Notes: generated by a model not told the origin, from the sequence alone. Shown: positions 1-9,744, counted from the first letter of the stretch. The stretch is 64,000 nucleotides of DNA from Mesorhizobium sp. AR10 (GCF_024746795.1 NZ_CP080524.1:4504001-4568000), one strand, 5' to 3'. Numbers and translations are program-made.

Positions 1-417
1 TTCAGGCGGCGCATTGTCGGCAGCGGCGAAACGGAACTGCTGGACGAAAGCGCCGCCGACGCCGAGCACGGCCAGGCCGAAGGCGAACAGCCAGAAGCCG
101 GCCTGAAACAATGCCAACGTCGCGATCAGCCCGCCGACCGCGGTGATGATCGTGCCGGTCATGAAGCCGCCGCGCTGGCCAAGCCAGCGGATGATTGCCG
201 CTGCCGGCAGTGCACCGAGCGCCACACCGACGTTGAAGCCGGTGATCGGCGCTGTCGCCAGCGACTTGTCGGCGGCAAGTAGATACTGCCCGGCCAACCC
301 GCCCACGGAAATGGCGATGGGTGCGGCCGAACCGATTATCGCCTGCGCGGCGGCAAGGATGAATGCCGTTCGGCGTGCTTCCTTGCCGGCCTCGGTGACG
401 ACGGCCGCGGCCGTCAT
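1..417 (-). CDS. MFS transporter, 3' part missing (runs off window)
   Basis: Only the N-terminal 139 codons are inside the window. They encode hydrophobic helices separated by short loops, including a glycine-rich stretch ([17 protein letters not shown]) that fits the conserved loop between TM2 and TM3 of major facilitator transporters. The ATG overlaps the nusB stop as ATGA, so it is probably translated with the nusB/riboflavin operon. The substrate cannot be told from this part. Confidence 0.75.
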   Translation of the reverse strand, partial: MTAAAVVTEAGKEARRTAFILAAAQAIIGSAAPIAISVGGLAGQYLLAADKSLATAPITGFNVGVALGALPAAAIIRWLGQRGGFMTGTIITAVGGLIATLALFQAGFWLFAFGLAVLGVGGAFVQQFRFAAADNAPPE

Positions 418-914
418 GAAGCGTCCTTGCCGCGTCCCTCGCCGCGCACCCGGCGCGACACGCGATCGAGTACGGCGTTGACCAGCTTCGGCTCGTCTTC
501 CTCGTAGAAGGCCTTGGCGATGTCGACATATTCCGAAACGATGACGGCCACCGGCACGTCCTCGCGCTTCATCAATTCGTACACGCCGGCGCGCAATATG
601 GCGCGCAGCGTCGAATCGAGCCGGGACAGCGGCCAATCCTCGGTCAAAGCCTGGCGAATGATCGGATCGATGTTCTTCTGATTCTCGACGACGCCGGCAA
701 GAATGGCGCGAAACCATTGCGCGTCGGCCTCGCGATAGAGCGCGCCGTCGACTTCCTTGCCGAGCCGAAAGGCCTCGTATTCGGCGGTGATCTCGAAGAC
801 GCCGCTGCCGGCGACATCCATCTGGTAGAGCGCCTGCACGGCGGCCAGACGAGCAGCGCCGCGCTTGTTGGCGTGGCGCACCGCAGGCTGGCCGGGCGCA
901 GCGGGTTCGCTCAC
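414..914 (-). CDS. nusB: Transcription antitermination factor NusB
   Basis: 166 residues, the usual size for NusB. After a short alanine/proline-rich lead come [16 protein letters not shown] and a helical domain ending in [10 protein letters not shown], typical of the family. NusB binds boxA RNA together with NusE (ribosomal protein S10) to support antitermination, chiefly of rRNA operons. The start codon is GTG and overlaps the ribH stop by 4 bases (GTGA), which implies translational coupling. The ribH-nusB order is widespread in bacteria. Confidence 0.95.
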   Translation of the reverse strand: MSEPAAPGQPAVRHANKRGAARLAAVQALYQMDVAGSGVFEITAEYEAFRLGKEVDGALYREADAQWFRAILAGVVENQKNIDPIIRQALTEDWPLSRLDSTLRAILRAGVYELMKREDVPVAVIVSEYVDIAKAFYEEDEPKLVNAVLDRVSRRVRGEGRGKDAS

Positions 915-1405
915 GATCGCTCTCCCAGCTGCTGCTTGAGGGCGATCATGGTCAGCGCCGCGCGCGCGGCAAAGCCACCCTTGTCGCCTTCCGAACGCTT
1001 GGCGCGCGTCCAGGCCTGCTCGTCATTCTCCGTGGTCAGGATGCCGTTGCCGATGCAGACCGAGTCCTGCACCGACAGATCCATCAGCGCACGGCTGGAT
1101 TCATTGGCGACGATGTCGAAATGATAGGTATCGCCGCGGATGATGGTGCCGAGGGCGACGAATCCGTCATAGCTAGTCCCGCCTTCGGCCATGCCGTCGA
1201 GCGCGAAGGAAATCACCGCGGGGATTTCGAGCGAACCCGGAACGGTGACGATGTCATAGGTCGAGCCCGCTTCATCGAGCGCGCTGGTCGCGCCGTCGAG
1301 CAGCGCGTCGGCAAGATCATCGTGGAAGCGCGCCTCGATGACGAGAAGGTGGGCCTTCTTCTTCGGGCGGATGAACGCTTTGCCGTGTTGGGATGTGCCA
1401 GCCAT
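911..1405 (-). CDS. ribH: 6,7-dimethyl-8-ribityllumazine synthase
   Basis: 164 residues, full length. It condenses 5-amino-6-ribitylamino-uracil with 3,4-dihydroxy-2-butanone 4-phosphate, the penultimate step of riboflavin synthesis. Visible motifs are the substrate-binding [20 protein letters not shown] with the catalytic-site histidine, and GNGILTTEN. It lies between ribE (95 bases upstream) and nusB (4-base overlap). Confidence 0.96.
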   Translation of the reverse strand: MAGTSQHGKAFIRPKKKAHLLVIEARFHDDLADALLDGATSALDEAGSTYDIVTVPGSLEIPAVISFALDGMAEGGTSYDGFVALGTIIRGDTYHFDIVANESSRALMDLSVQDSVCIGNGILTTENDEQAWTRAKRSEGDKGGFAARAALTMIALKQQLGERS

Positions 1406-1500
1406 AGATGTCTCCGGGGATCGCCGGTGACTTAGGCCGAAGCGGCCGCGTTCGCAAGCTTTGTCCGATGTTCAGGCACGGTGTAATTTCCGAGAGTGGC

Positions 1501-2118
1501 TCAAAGGCCCTCTTTGGCTGCCTCGACCAGCCGCGCCGCGTAGCGGGCCATCGTGTCGATCTCGAGGTTGACGCGGTCGCCGACGTCACGCTCGCCCCAG
1601 GTGGTCACGGTCAGCGAGTGATGGATCAACAGCACGTCGAAGCGCGTGCCTTCGACCTTGTTGACGGTGAGCGAGGTGCCGTCGAGCGCGACCGAGCCTT
1701 TGGGCGCGATGAACCTTGCCAGCTCGCGCGGCGCCTCCAGGGTAAAACGCACGGCGTCGCCCTCTTCCTTGCGCGCCACGATCTCTGCCATGCCGTCGAC
1801 ATGGCCCGATACAATGTGGCCGCCGAGTTCGTCACCGATCTTCAGCGCCCGCTCAAGATTTACCCTGGTGCCGGATTTCCAGCCCATGGCTGTCGTCAGC
1901 CTGAGCGCCTCTTCCCAGGCCTCGACCTCGAACCAGCGTGCATTGGCCCCCCTTTCCGGCAGTGCCGTCACCGTCAGGCAAACGCCGCCGCAGGAAATCG
2001 AGGCGCCGATGGCGATGGTGTCCGGGTCGTAGGCTGTGTCGATGCGCAAGCCGACCCCTTCCCTCAACGGCTTCACGGCAGCCACGGTGCCGACATCGGT
2101 GACAATTCCGGTAAACAT
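1501..2118 (-). CDS. ribE: Riboflavin synthase alpha chain
   Basis: 205 residues. It converts two molecules of dimethyl-ribityllumazine to riboflavin plus the pyrimidine precursor. It starts with the diagnostic MFTGIV and has the two lumazine-binding repeats (first with GASISCGGVCLTV, second with GHVDG and GTSLTVN). The open frame extends further upstream, but MFTGIV fixes the start. That ATG shares its A with the ribD stop (TGATG), so ribD and ribE are translationally coupled. Confidence 0.96.
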   Translation of the reverse strand: MFTGIVTDVGTVAAVKPLREGVGLRIDTAYDPDTIAIGASISCGGVCLTVTALPERGANARWFEVEAWEEALRLTTAMGWKSGTRVNLERALKIGDELGGHIVSGHVDGMAEIVARKEEGDAVRFTLEAPRELARFIAPKGSVALDGTSLTVNKVEGTRFDVLLIHHSLTVTTWGERDVGDRVNLEIDTMARYAARLVEAAKEGL

Positions 2119-3242
2119 CAGATGTCTCTTATCCATTCCGCATAGGCGTCTTCGCCGAATTGCATGTCGCGCAATTTGCGGAAGCCTGCCGGGATATGGT
2201 TGGCGTCGATGGGCGATGCAATGCCACCCTTGCCGATCGCTTCCGGTCCCTGGAACAGCACGATGCGGTCGACCAGCCCGTCGGCGAGGAACGCCTTGGC
2301 CACCTTGGCGCCGCCCTCGACCAGCACGCTGGCCATGCCAAGCGCGGCCAGATCCTCGAGCAATTCCGGCAGCGCGACGCCGCCTTCGTGCGTTTCGGTA
2401 CCGATGAAGCGCACGCCGGCGCGTTCCAGTGCTGCCCGCCGGTGCGGGTCGGCCTCCAGGCAAGCGGCGAGGTATAGCGGCACCCGGTCGATGCCGGAAA
2501 CCAGCTTCGATGCTTCGGGCAACCTGATCTGCCGGTCGAGCACGATGCGCGCCGGCGATCGGTTCTCCAACCCCGGCAGCCGCACGGTCAGCGCCGGATC
2601 GTCCTCCAGCGCCGTGCCGACGCCGATCAGAATGCCGTCGGCTTCGGCCCGCATGAGATAGACTTCGCGGCGGGCAATATCGCCGGTGATCGAGACCTGC
2701 CCCTCGCCTTCCACACCGAGCTTGCCGTCACTGGAAAGCGCAAGCTTCAGAATCACTTCCGGGCGTTTTCTCAGAGATCGAATCAGATATCCGGCCATCT
2801 GTTCGGCGGCCTCGGCCGCCAGCACCTTTTCGACCACTTCGACACCAGCAGCTCGCAGGATGGCATAGCCTTGGCCCGAAACGCGCGGATCGGGATCGCT
2901 TGCCGCCCCGACCACCCGGGCGACGCCGGCGTTGACCAGGGCGTTGGCGCAAGGCGGCGTGCGACCATGATGGGCGCAGGGCTCCAGCGTGACATAGGCG
3001 GTGGCGCCGTGCGCCAGTGCGCCGGCTTCGGCCAGCGCCTCGGCCTCGGCGTGCGGCCGACCGCCGACGGCGGTGACGCCGGTGCCGACGATCATCGGCC
3101 CGGCGCCGTCGTCGCGCACGATCAGCGTGCCTACGGAAGGGTTGGTCGAGGTGCGGCCGGCATTCCTACGCGACAGCCTGAGTGCTGCCGCCATGAAACG
3201 GCGGTCAAGAACCTCTTGCTCGGCTTTGCTAGGCCTTGCCAT
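2118..3242 (-). CDS. ribD: Bifunctional deaminase/reductase RibD
   Basis: 374 residues. The N-terminal deaminase domain (about 10-150) has the zinc motif HAEAEAL and PCAHHGRTPPCANAL. The C-terminal reductase domain (about 160-370) has the DHFR-like fold signature VLVEGGAKVAKAFL. Together they carry out the second and third steps of the pyrimidine branch of riboflavin synthesis. It begins 2 bases after the nrdR stop and overlaps ribE by one base. Confidence 0.96.
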   Translation of the reverse strand: MARPSKAEQEVLDRRFMAAALRLSRRNAGRTSTNPSVGTLIVRDDGAGPMIVGTGVTAVGGRPHAEAEALAEAGALAHGATAYVTLEPCAHHGRTPPCANALVNAGVARVVGAASDPDPRVSGQGYAILRAAGVEVVEKVLAAEAAEQMAGYLIRSLRKRPEVILKLALSSDGKLGVEGEGQVSITGDIARREVYLMRAEADGILIGVGTALEDDPALTVRLPGLENRSPARIVLDRQIRLPEASKLVSGIDRVPLYLAACLEADPHRRAALERAGVRFIGTETHEGGVALPELLEDLAALGMASVLVEGGAKVAKAFLADGLVDRIVLFQGPEAIGKGGIASPIDANHIPAGFRKLRDMQFGEDAYAEWIRDI

Positions 3243-3244
3243 GC

Positions 3245-3724
3245 TCAGCCGGCGTCCTCTTCGCTCTTGAGCTCATCGCCCTTGAGCTCGCCCAGCACAT
3301 CATGGAAATCCTTGGCCTCGCGGAAATTGCGATAGACCGAGGCAAAGCGCACATAGGCGACGTCGTCGAGCGACTTCAACGCCTCCATCACGAGACGGCC
3401 GACCTCACCCGAGGCGACTTCGGTCTCGCCCGAGCTTTCGAGCTGGCGCACGATGCCGGTCACCGCACGGTCGATGCGCTCGGGGTCGACATTGCGCTTG
3501 CGCACGGCGATCTCGACCGAACGCAGCAGCTTGTCGCGGTCGAACGGCACCTTGCGCCCGGATTTCTTGACCACCACGAGGTCGCGCAACTGCACGCGCT
3601 CGAAGGTGGTGAAGCGGCCGCCGCAATCGGGGCAGACGCGGCGCCTGCGGATGGCCGCGCCATCCTCGGCGGGGCGCGAATCCTTCACCTGCGTATCTTC
3701 GGACTGACAGTAGGGACAGCGCAT
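3245..3724 (-). CDS. nrdR: Transcriptional repressor NrdR
   Basis: 159 residues starting at MRCPYCQ. The open frame extends upstream, but family members begin here. An N-terminal zinc ribbon (CPYC and CPDC) is followed by an ATP-cone domain starting near [17 protein letters not shown]. NrdR senses ATP/dATP and represses ribonucleotide reductase genes through NrdR boxes. Its position between glyA and ribD is conserved in many alphaproteobacteria. Confidence 0.95.
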   Translation of the reverse strand: MRCPYCQSEDTQVKDSRPAEDGAAIRRRRVCPDCGGRFTTFERVQLRDLVVVKKSGRKVPFDRDKLLRSVEIAVRKRNVDPERIDRAVTGIVRQLESSGETEVASGEVGRLVMEALKSLDDVAYVRFASVYRNFREAKDFHDVLGELKGDELKSEEDAG

Positions 3725-3862
3725 GGAGAGCCTTCGGGTTGGCGATTCTGGCGGAACGAGAGGCTTAGAGGTTTTTGCCGGGACGGGCAAAGGTTCGGCA
3801 ACGGCCTCGCGTACCTCAGAGATAGCGAGGCGCGAGGAAAATTGCCAGCCGCGCCAGATACG

Positions 3863-4456
3863 TCAGGGTGCGACGTCTTTGGTCGGGAAGCCGCAGGACG
3901 TTCCGAGGTTGCGATAGGCCTTGGTGAAGCCGTCCATCGGGATGCTGGCGACGGCTTGCTTGCCGAAAACGACATCGAGCGCGATGACCTGGCGCATGGC
4001 GCGCAGCAGCGCGAGGCTGGTCTTGGCTTGATTGTCGACCGTCCAGCTCGGGCGGCCGGCGACGGCATCGTTGGAATAGACGGTCGCCGAAACCTTGACG
4101 CCGGGGTCGCCGAATGTCGCCGCAATCTTCTTGCCGGTCGGCAGGTCCTTGTTGGCGACCGTGAACATGATGGCCGGATAGGCATCGGGCGGCAGGGCGT
4201 CGCCGGTTGAGATCGAAAGCGTCAGCGTGCCGGCATTGCCGCTGCCATCGACAAAGGCGGTGGAGGCGGCGCAGGTCTTGCGCGAATCCTGGCCGGTATC
4301 CAGCGCATCAACGATGGTGGTCCACCTGCCAAAGGTGCTGGTGGCGGGCATATCCGTGCTTGGCTCCGTCTGTTCCTGGGCGACCGCGCCTGACACGGCG
4401 AAGGCGGCAAGCGAGCCGAAGAAGGCCAGAATGGCAAGGCGGAACATGCGCATCAT
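3863..4456 (-). CDS. Putative periplasmic protein of unknown function
   Basis: 197 residues. The start at 4456 has a GGAG six bases upstream and gives a classical signal peptide (MMRMFRLAILAFFG, then AVSGAVAQ before the cleavage region). The mature part has two cysteines, at TCAAST and SCGFPT, and the N-terminal segment STFGRWTTIVD. This loosely recalls the invasion-associated locus B family, but the match is too weak to name it. It lies between glyA and nrdR on the same strand. Confidence 0.7.
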   Translation of the reverse strand: MMRMFRLAILAFFGSLAAFAVSGAVAQEQTEPSTDMPATSTFGRWTTIVDALDTGQDSRKTCAASTAFVDGSGNAGTLTLSISTGDALPPDAYPAIMFTVANKDLPTGKKIAATFGDPGVKVSATVYSNDAVAGRPSWTVDNQAKTSLALLRAMRQVIALDVVFGKQAVASIPMDGFTKAYRNLGTSCGFPTKDVAP

Positions 4457-4533
4457 CAAAATCTCCACTAAGCCGCGCCGCTCGACCAGGAGCGGCGCAG
4501 AGCGCGGGATAAAAGACGACGTGCGGCGTGCGG

Positions 4534-5847
4534 TCAACCGAGATAGGGGTAGAGCGGGAAACGATCGGTCAGCGCCATGACCTTGGCCTTCACCGCCGCC
4601 TCGACAGCCGCATTGCCTTCGTCGGAATTGGCGACCTTCAGCCCGTCCAGCACTTCGGCGATCAGCTTGCCGATCTCGCGAAACTCGGCCTGACCGAAGC
4701 CGCGCGTCGTGCCGGCAGGGGTGCCGAGACGCACGCCCGAGGTGACGAAAGGCTTTTCCGGATCGAACGGAATGCCGTTCTTGTTGCAGGTGATGTTGGC
4801 GCGGCCAAGGGCCGCCTCGGCACGTTTGCCGGTGGCGTTCTTGGGACGCAGATCGACCAGCATCAAATGGTTGTCGGTGCCGCCGGAGACGATGTCGAGG
4901 CCGGTTTCCTTGAGGCTGGAGGCCAGCGCCTTGGCGTTGGCGGCGACGCTCTCGGCGTAAACCTTGAAGCTTGGCTTCAGCGCCTCGCCGAAGGCCACCG
5001 CCTTGGCGGCGATGACATGCATCAGCGGGCCGCCCTGCAGGCCGGGGAAGACGGCCGAGTTCATCTTCTTGGCGATGTCCTCGTCATTGCACAGGATCAT
5101 GCCGCCACGTGGGCCGCGCAGCGACTTGTGCGTCGTCGTCGTCACCACATGGGCATGCGGCAGCGGCGACGGGTGGACGCCACCGGCGACAAGACCGGCG
5201 ATGTGGGCCATGTCGACCATCAGATAGGCGCCGACCGCATCGGCGATCTCGCGAAAACGCTTCCAGTCCCAGACGCGCGAATAGGCGGTGCCTCCGGCAA
5301 GGATCAACTTCGGCTTGGTCTCATGCGCGGTCTTCTCGATCGCGTCCATGTCGAGCAGATGGTCTTCCTTGCGCACGCCATACGACACGACCTTGAACCA
5401 TTTGCCGCTCATGTTGACCGGCGAACCGTGGGTCAGGTGCCCACCGGAATTGAGATCGAGGCCCATGAAGGTGTCGCCGGGCTGCAGCAGCGCCAGGAAC
5501 ACCGCCTGGTTCATCTGGCTGCCGGAGTTTGGCTGGACATTGGCGAAGTTGCAGCCGAACAGTTTCTTGGCGCGCTCGATGGCGAGCTCTTCGGCCACGT
5601 CGACGAACTGGCATCCGCCATAGTAGCGCTTGCCCGGATAGCCCTCGGCATATTTGTTGGTCATGATCGACCCTTGCGCTTCGAGCACCGCCCGCGAGAC
5701 GATGTTTTCCGACGCGATCAGCTCGATCTCATGGCGCTGGCGGCCGAGTTCGTTGCGGATGGCGCCGAAAATCTCAGGATCGGCATCTTCCAGCGTGGTT
5801 TCGAAGAAAGATTCGAATTTGTTCGACACTGCCGCTGCTGTAGCCAT
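4534..5847 (-). CDS. glyA: Serine hydroxymethyltransferase
   Basis: 437 residues, usual length. It is PLP-dependent and interconverts serine plus tetrahydrofolate with glycine plus 5,10-methylene-THF. Motifs include [11 protein letters not shown], the Y-rich [14 protein letters not shown], the PLP-lysine segment [16 protein letters not shown], and [10 protein letters not shown]. The ATG at 5847 is chosen because GAGGA lies 9 bases upstream and because the longer frame (to 6012) reads through a repeat. It is the first gene of the minus-strand glyA-nrdR-rib cluster. Confidence 0.96.
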   Translation of the reverse strand: MATAAAVSNKFESFFETTLEDADPEIFGAIRNELGRQRHEIELIASENIVSRAVLEAQGSIMTNKYAEGYPGKRYYGGCQFVDVAEELAIERAKKLFGCNFANVQPNSGSQMNQAVFLALLQPGDTFMGLDLNSGGHLTHGSPVNMSGKWFKVVSYGVRKEDHLLDMDAIEKTAHETKPKLILAGGTAYSRVWDWKRFREIADAVGAYLMVDMAHIAGLVAGGVHPSPLPHAHVVTTTTHKSLRGPRGGMILCNDEDIAKKMNSAVFPGLQGGPLMHVIAAKAVAFGEALKPSFKVYAESVAANAKALASSLKETGLDIVSGGTDNHLMLVDLRPKNATGKRAEAALGRANITCNKNGIPFDPEKPFVTSGVRLGTPAGTTRGFGQAEFREIGKLIAEVLDGLKVANSDEGNAAVEAAVKAKVMALTDRFPLYPYLG

Positions 5848-5882
5848 GGACTGAAATCCTCGGGGTTCGGGGGCAATTTGTT

Positions 5883-5932
5883 CATGCATATCGTGGCCCC
5901 AAAACCGCTGCACACTTTTGGGCGACATGCAT
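5883..5932. repeat. Mesorhizobium-type palindromic repeat
   Basis: About 50 bases with ATGCAT at both ends and an inner inverted pair CCAAAA/TTTTGG. A related copy ends at about 21,229. It sits just upstream of glyA and could fold as a long hairpin. Interspersed repeats with CCCAAAA and GGGCGACATGC arms are common in Mesorhizobium intergenic DNA. Confidence 0.6.
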
Positions 5933-6046
5933 TGCCGCGCCATTAACACAGTTGTTTTCGCCTCGCCACGTTTGCGGCGCGAAATTTGCTGGCCGGATTG
6001 CGCCAGAAACACCCGTGCGACTTCTATTTCCGCTCCTGCCTGCCTT

Positions 6047-6190
6047 TCAGAGCGCCTCCGTCAGCGTGATCTGGGCAAACAGCGCCTGTGCCGTATGATC
6101 ATTGATCTCACCGCTACGCAACATGGCGCGCACACTGGTGCGCTCCGCCGCGATGGCGGCGAACCGGAGTTCAAGCTCCAGCCGCCCGGC
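6047..6190 (-). pseudogene. Remnant of a monovalent cation/proton antiporter C-terminus
   Basis: The last 47 codons of this frame read as a helical tail containing RAMLRSGEINDHTAQAL. This is like the cytoplasmic end of CPA1-type Na+/H+ antiporters, where an arginine-rich R-R-S-G-E-I-x-D segment is common. Upstream the frame enters the palindromic repeat at 6198-6245, so no start or membrane domain remains. The assignment rests on a short stretch and is tentative. Confidence 0.35.
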
Positions 6191-6197
6191 TTTGATT

Positions 6198-6245
6198 GAG
6201 CATGATCTTTCCGAAAACCGGATTCCACTTTTCCAGATCATGCTC
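6198..6245. repeat. 48-base interspersed palindrome (REP-like)
   Basis: The 11-base arms GAGCATGATCT and AGATCATGCTC are perfect reverse complements around a 26-base centre containing CCGAAAACCGG. Elements with GCATGATC/GATCATGC arms and this centre are abundant in rhizobial intergenic regions. It abuts the antiporter remnant. Confidence 0.65.
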
Positions 6246-6298
6246 TCGCCGATACGTCCAGCCGGCAAAAGAGACGCGTCGACCGGGAATTTGAAAAG

Positions 6299-6328
6299 CA
6301 AAAGGCCGCCTTGTCGGCGGCCTTTTCG
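6299..6328 (-). terminator. Rho-independent terminator after the L,D-transpeptidase gene
   Basis: The stem AAGGCCGCC/GGCGGCCTT has a 5-base loop. On the minus strand it is followed by a T-rich run (TTTTGCTTTT). It lies about 20-45 bases past the stop at 6346. Confidence 0.8.
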
Positions 6329-6345
6329 ATAATAAGAACAATCGC

Positions 6346-7599
6346 TTATAGCGCTGATGTGATCTGCAGTTCGTTGTTGCCGTCGAGGCCGTAGATGTCG
6401 TCGCGGAACTGCACGACGCCCGGACCCGTCGACCAGGCCGAGACGTAGAGGAAATAGACCGGCACCGGATTGGTGACCTGCACCGGCGTGTTCTCGCCAG
6501 TCTTGATCGTCGCCTCGAAATGCTGGCGGTTCCAGCCCGGCGTGTCGCGCAGGATCCAGGTGACGAGGTCGCGCACGTTCTGCACGCGCACGCAGCCCGA
6601 CGAATCGAAGCGCATCATCTTGCCGAACAGGCTCTGCTGCGGCGTGTCGTGCATATAGACGCCGTCCGGGCTCGGGAAGTTGATCTTGACCGAGGCCATC
6701 GCATTGCCGGCGCCCGGATCCTGGCGGAAGCGGTACTTGGCGGCGTCGTCCGTCGACCAGTCCACCGTCATCGGATCGACTTCGCTGCCATCAGGCGCGA
6801 ACAGGCGGATATGGCTGTCCTTGAGATAGTTCGGATCCTTCCGCATCAGCGGAATGATGTCCTTGCGTACGATCGAGACCGGTGCGTTCCAGTAGGGATT
6901 GACGATGATCTCGTTGATCTTGGAATTGACGATTGGCGTCTGGCGGTCGATCTTGCCGACGACCGCCGTGTGACGCAGGACGACGCGGTCGTTCTCGACC
7001 GCCTCGATCTGGGCGCCCGGTATGTCGACCAGCACATAGCGATTGCCAAGCGTGCCGGCACGCTCTTGCAGCCGCTGCAGATTGGTCTGCAGCTGGCCAA
7101 GCCGGATTGGCGCCGAAACATTCATCGCCGCGTAAGTGTACTTGCCCAGGGCGCCGTCGGAAGGCAGGCCGTGACGCGCCTGGAAGCGCTTGACCGCTGC
7201 GTCGACATAGGAATCGAAGGACGTCGAAATGCCGGCGCTCTGCGCCAGGTCACCGGACATCATCAAGCGCTTGCGCAGCGGCACCACGTCCGGATCATCG
7301 ACCCCAAGCTGCAGTTTCTTGGTCGCCGGGACCTGCTCCCAGCCGCCCTGGCCGACGATGTTCTGATATTGTGCGACCGCCTGCTCGGTGAACGCTACGG
7401 TCTGCGGGCTGAAGATCGGCAGGGTCGAGGCGACCTTGCCGCCTTCGCTGGCGCGGGAATCGAACTGGTCATCCCAATTGCCGCGGGCCGAGGATTTCAG
7501 GATATCACCGATCACGTCCTGCGCATTGGCGCTGCCGGCCACAACGGCGACTGCGAGCGCGGAGGCTCCGGAAAGGAAGAAACGGCGGCTGGTTCTCAT
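6346..7599 (-). CDS. Secreted L,D-transpeptidase with peptidoglycan-binding domain
   Basis: About 417 residues. A twin-arginine-like signal (TSRRFFLSGASALAVAVVAG) ends at SANA. It is followed by a peptidoglycan-binding helical domain (VDAAVKRFQARHGLPSDG) and a YkuD catalytic domain with HDTP and SSGCVRV, carrying the active-site cysteine. It forms 3-3 cross-links in peptidoglycan. An ATG 15 bases upstream (7614) is in frame, but the one at 7599 has GGAA before it. The ldtR regulator gene lies 1 kb upstream on the same strand; in Liberibacter and rhizobia LdtR is known to control an L,D-transpeptidase. Confidence 0.9.
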   Translation of the reverse strand: MRTSRRFFLSGASALAVAVVAGSANAQDVIGDILKSSARGNWDDQFDSRASEGGKVASTLPIFSPQTVAFTEQAVAQYQNIVGQGGWEQVPATKKLQLGVDDPDVVPLRKRLMMSGDLAQSAGISTSFDSYVDAAVKRFQARHGLPSDGALGKYTYAAMNVSAPIRLGQLQTNLQRLQERAGTLGNRYVLVDIPGAQIEAVENDRVVLRHTAVVGKIDRQTPIVNSKINEIIVNPYWNAPVSIVRKDIIPLMRKDPNYLKDSHIRLFAPDGSEVDPMTVDWSTDDAAKYRFRQDPGAGNAMASVKINFPSPDGVYMHDTPQQSLFGKMMRFDSSGCVRVQNVRDLVTWILRDTPGWNRQHFEATIKTGENTPVQVTNPVPVYFLYVSAWSTGPGVVQFRDDIYGLDGNNELQITSAL

Positions 7600-7614
7600 G
7601 GACGTTCCAGACAT

Positions 7615-8015
7615 TCTTGCAGCTATTCGATCTGCCGCATTCGGTTATCGGGGCGATCTCACCCACACTCTAAAGTTGGCATTCTTAACAATTAGCCAAC
7701 CATGACCCGCATCACTTAGGCGTGAAAACGCGCGGGGGGCGAAGCGAGTTCCGGATGACCTCATGGCTTTCACCGCAGCATCACCCGCATCCTCGCTTTC
7801 ACCGGGAATATGGCGGCAACGTGGCCTTCGCCGCGATTTTGGGCAGCCCGGCGTCAGGAAATGAAAAGGCCGGTGCTTTTCGGCACCGGTGACAACCTGG
7901 ACATCTGATCTGAAGCGAGCCTTCGTCCTCGACCTCCACAGTCGCGCGCTGACCGCCTCGCGCACCGATAGGTGTTGTAGGGGGGCGTCATCGCATCATC
8001 CGGCAGCGCGAAGTC
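7615..8015. other. Intergenic region, no gene supported
   Basis: No convincing coding frame. A hairpin at 7870-7889 (CCGGTGC/GCACCGG) is followed on the minus strand by CCTTTTC and may end transcription of the gene at 8016-8402. The part near 7615-7700 is AT-richer and should hold the promoter of the transpeptidase gene. Confidence 0.5.
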
Positions 8016-8402
8016 TCAACCCTTTGGAGCCTGAGCCGTCGGCACCTTCAATTCCGAGCAACGTTGCAATACCTCATTCTGAGGATAGCGCAGGACCTTG
8101 TTGTCCAGTTTGAGCAGCAGCTCCCGTCTCCTGCCGGTGCTCTCCTCACCGTCCGTGCACGTCATGTCCAAAATCATCGCGTCCAAGCGGTTGATCTTCT
8201 GAACTTTGATCAGTGTGCAGCGCACCTCCCACATCTCCACTGCTTTGTCAGTGAACGTCACGATCGAGTCATTGTTGTCGCATGGGACGCTGCCTTCCGC
8301 GGCAAAGGAATCCTTCCACCACTCTTCGGCGAAAGCCGTTTGCGAGACCAACAAAAGTGTCAGGGCAACCGAGCAAATCTTCGAGCGTTTCCCCAGGCCC
8401 AT
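8016..8402 (-). CDS. Small secreted protein of unknown function
   Basis: 128 residues. The start at 8402 is preceded by GGAGGGGG four bases upstream. A signal peptide (KICSVALTLLLVSQTAFA) leads to a mature domain of about 105 residues with four cysteines (PCDNND, VRCTLI, MTCTDG, QRCSEL), suggesting two disulfides in the periplasm. It lies between the L,D-transpeptidase gene and ldtR on the same strand. No family was recognised. Confidence 0.7.
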   Translation of the reverse strand: MGLGKRSKICSVALTLLLVSQTAFAEEWWKDSFAAEGSVPCDNNDSIVTFTDKAVEMWEVRCTLIKVQKINRLDAMILDMTCTDGEESTGRRRELLLKLDNKVLRYPQNEVLQRCSELKVPTAQAPKG

Positions 8403-8599
8403 AGTACCCCCTCCAAACCGCGACATCTAAGCACCGTTGCAGCACACCTGCCAAGGATACTGCCGACGGCTGAGCTTTGGGACAAGGGTTCTACACCACG
8501 AAAAGAAAAGGGACCGATGCTTTTCAGCGCCGGCCCCCGATGGCTGCCCCCAGGCCGCGCTTCTCTGGCGCGGCTTCAGATCTTGTGCCGGTAGATGGC

Positions 8600-9115
8600 T
8601 TACATCCGGTAAGCGATGGTGTCGTTCCAGAAGCGGTCGAGCCGCTGCAGCGCGCGGTTCATCTGCTTGAATTCTTCGCTGTTGATGCCGCCGACCTGCT
8701 CGATCGAGCCGACATGGCGCTCATAGAGACCACCGACGACCTCCGCCACCTCGTTGCCCTTCGGCGTCAGCGAGACGCGGACCGACCGACGGTCGATGCG
8801 CGAGCGCTGGTGGTTGATGAAGCCGAGATCGACAAGCTTCTTCAGATTGTAGGAGACGTTCGAGCCGAGATAGTAGCCACGCGAGCGCAGTTCGCCGGCG
8901 GTCAGCTCGGAATTGCCAATGTTGAACAGCAGCAGCGCCTGGATGGCATTGATATCGGAGCGGCCGTTGCGGTCGAATTCATCCTTGATCACATCAAGCA
9001 GACGGCGGTGCAGACGCTCCACCAGCTGCAGGGATTCCATGTACAGCGAACGGATCGCCTCGCGGCGGTCGTCGGATACGTTGGCGGTCTTCGCCGCCGG
9101 ACGCGAATTGATCAT
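8600..9115 (-). CDS. ldtR: MarR-type regulator LdtR
   Basis: 171 residues with a winged-helix domain. The recognition region is ELTAGELRSRGYYLGSNVSYNL, with the wing at RIDRRSVRVSLTPKG, and it closely matches the LdtR regulators of Hyphomicrobiales and Liberibacter. Those activate an L,D-transpeptidase gene and stress tolerance. The L,D-transpeptidase gene at 6346 is the obvious local target. A perfect 12-base palindrome, GGTTAATTAACC (9274-9285), lies upstream of the gene. Confidence 0.88.
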   Translation of the reverse strand: MINSRPAAKTANVSDDRREAIRSLYMESLQLVERLHRRLLDVIKDEFDRNGRSDINAIQALLLFNIGNSELTAGELRSRGYYLGSNVSYNLKKLVDLGFINHQRSRIDRRSVRVSLTPKGNEVAEVVGGLYERHVGSIEQVGGINSEEFKQMNRALQRLDRFWNDTIAYRM

Positions 9116-9321
9116 TGTCTTTGCCTCTCGTTTGTCGCCCTGGTGATTTTTTGTTTTTCACCTTGATCGCGACACTATCGAATACTCATAAAATTCGACT
9201 TAAACGCTAGGGCTAACAAGAGCTTACCGGTAATAGGTTTCGCAAGACGCTTAACGAACGGTCACCCGAGCAAGGTTAATTAACCTAAAGATTTAGCCAA
9301 CGATCCCCTGGGGCGAAAAGG

Positions 9322-9744
9322 CTAGGCCCGCGCCGGGCGCTTGCGCATCCAGATCACCACACGGAAGACGATATAGAGCAGCGCCACCGCGATGTGTGAA
9401 AAGAGGATGAGCGGCCGGTGCCCGAATAGATCGGGGAAGCCGGCATACATGATGGTCTCGGTGACGGCGCAAATGAACCAGATCACCGGACCCCACGACG
9501 CCAGCATCCACAGGCCGGCGGCGGCGAAGGGAAAGAACACGGCGAGCACCACCGCCGCCACCTGCCAGTGCACCGGCATCAGGTCGAAGCGCCACAGCGA
9601 ACCGGGATAGAAGCCGATCAGCCGGATCCAGTACAGAACTCCGAAGAGCAGGCAGTAGCCGGCGATGACACGCTGGAACCAGCCGAAGATGATTTCGACG
9701 CCCGAAGGCTGGAGCACGATGCGTCTCGACGCGGCCTCGCTCAC
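9322..9744 (-). CDS. DUF6163 family inner-membrane protein
   Basis: 140 residues with about four transmembrane helices (VIAGYCLLFGVLYWI; VAAVVLAVFFPFAAAGLWML; WGPVIWFICAVTETIMY; LFSHIAVALLYIVFRVVIW). It matches the DUF6163 proteins found next to ldtR in rhizobia. Its ATG overlaps the stop of the hydratase gene (ATGA). The function is unknown. Confidence 0.75.
   Translation of the reverse strand: MSEAASRRIVLQPSGVEIIFGWFQRVIAGYCLLFGVLYWIRLIGFYPGSLWRFDLMPVHWQVAAVVLAVFFPFAAAGLWMLASWGPVIWFICAVTETIMYAGFPDLFGHRPLILFSHIAVALLYIVFRVVIWMRKRPARA

Noticed and set aside
3236..4210. Plus-strand frame of 324 codons opposite nrdR and the periplasmic gene
   Set aside because: Shadow of two well-supported minus-strand genes.
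4528..5946. Open plus-strand frame of 472 codons opposite glyA
   Set aside because: It is the antisense of glyA; high GC makes long shadow frames. No ribosome binding site or family likeness.
7645..7965. Minus-strand frame of 106 codons in the ldt upstream region
   Set aside because: No ribosome binding site or motif; covers the promoter region.
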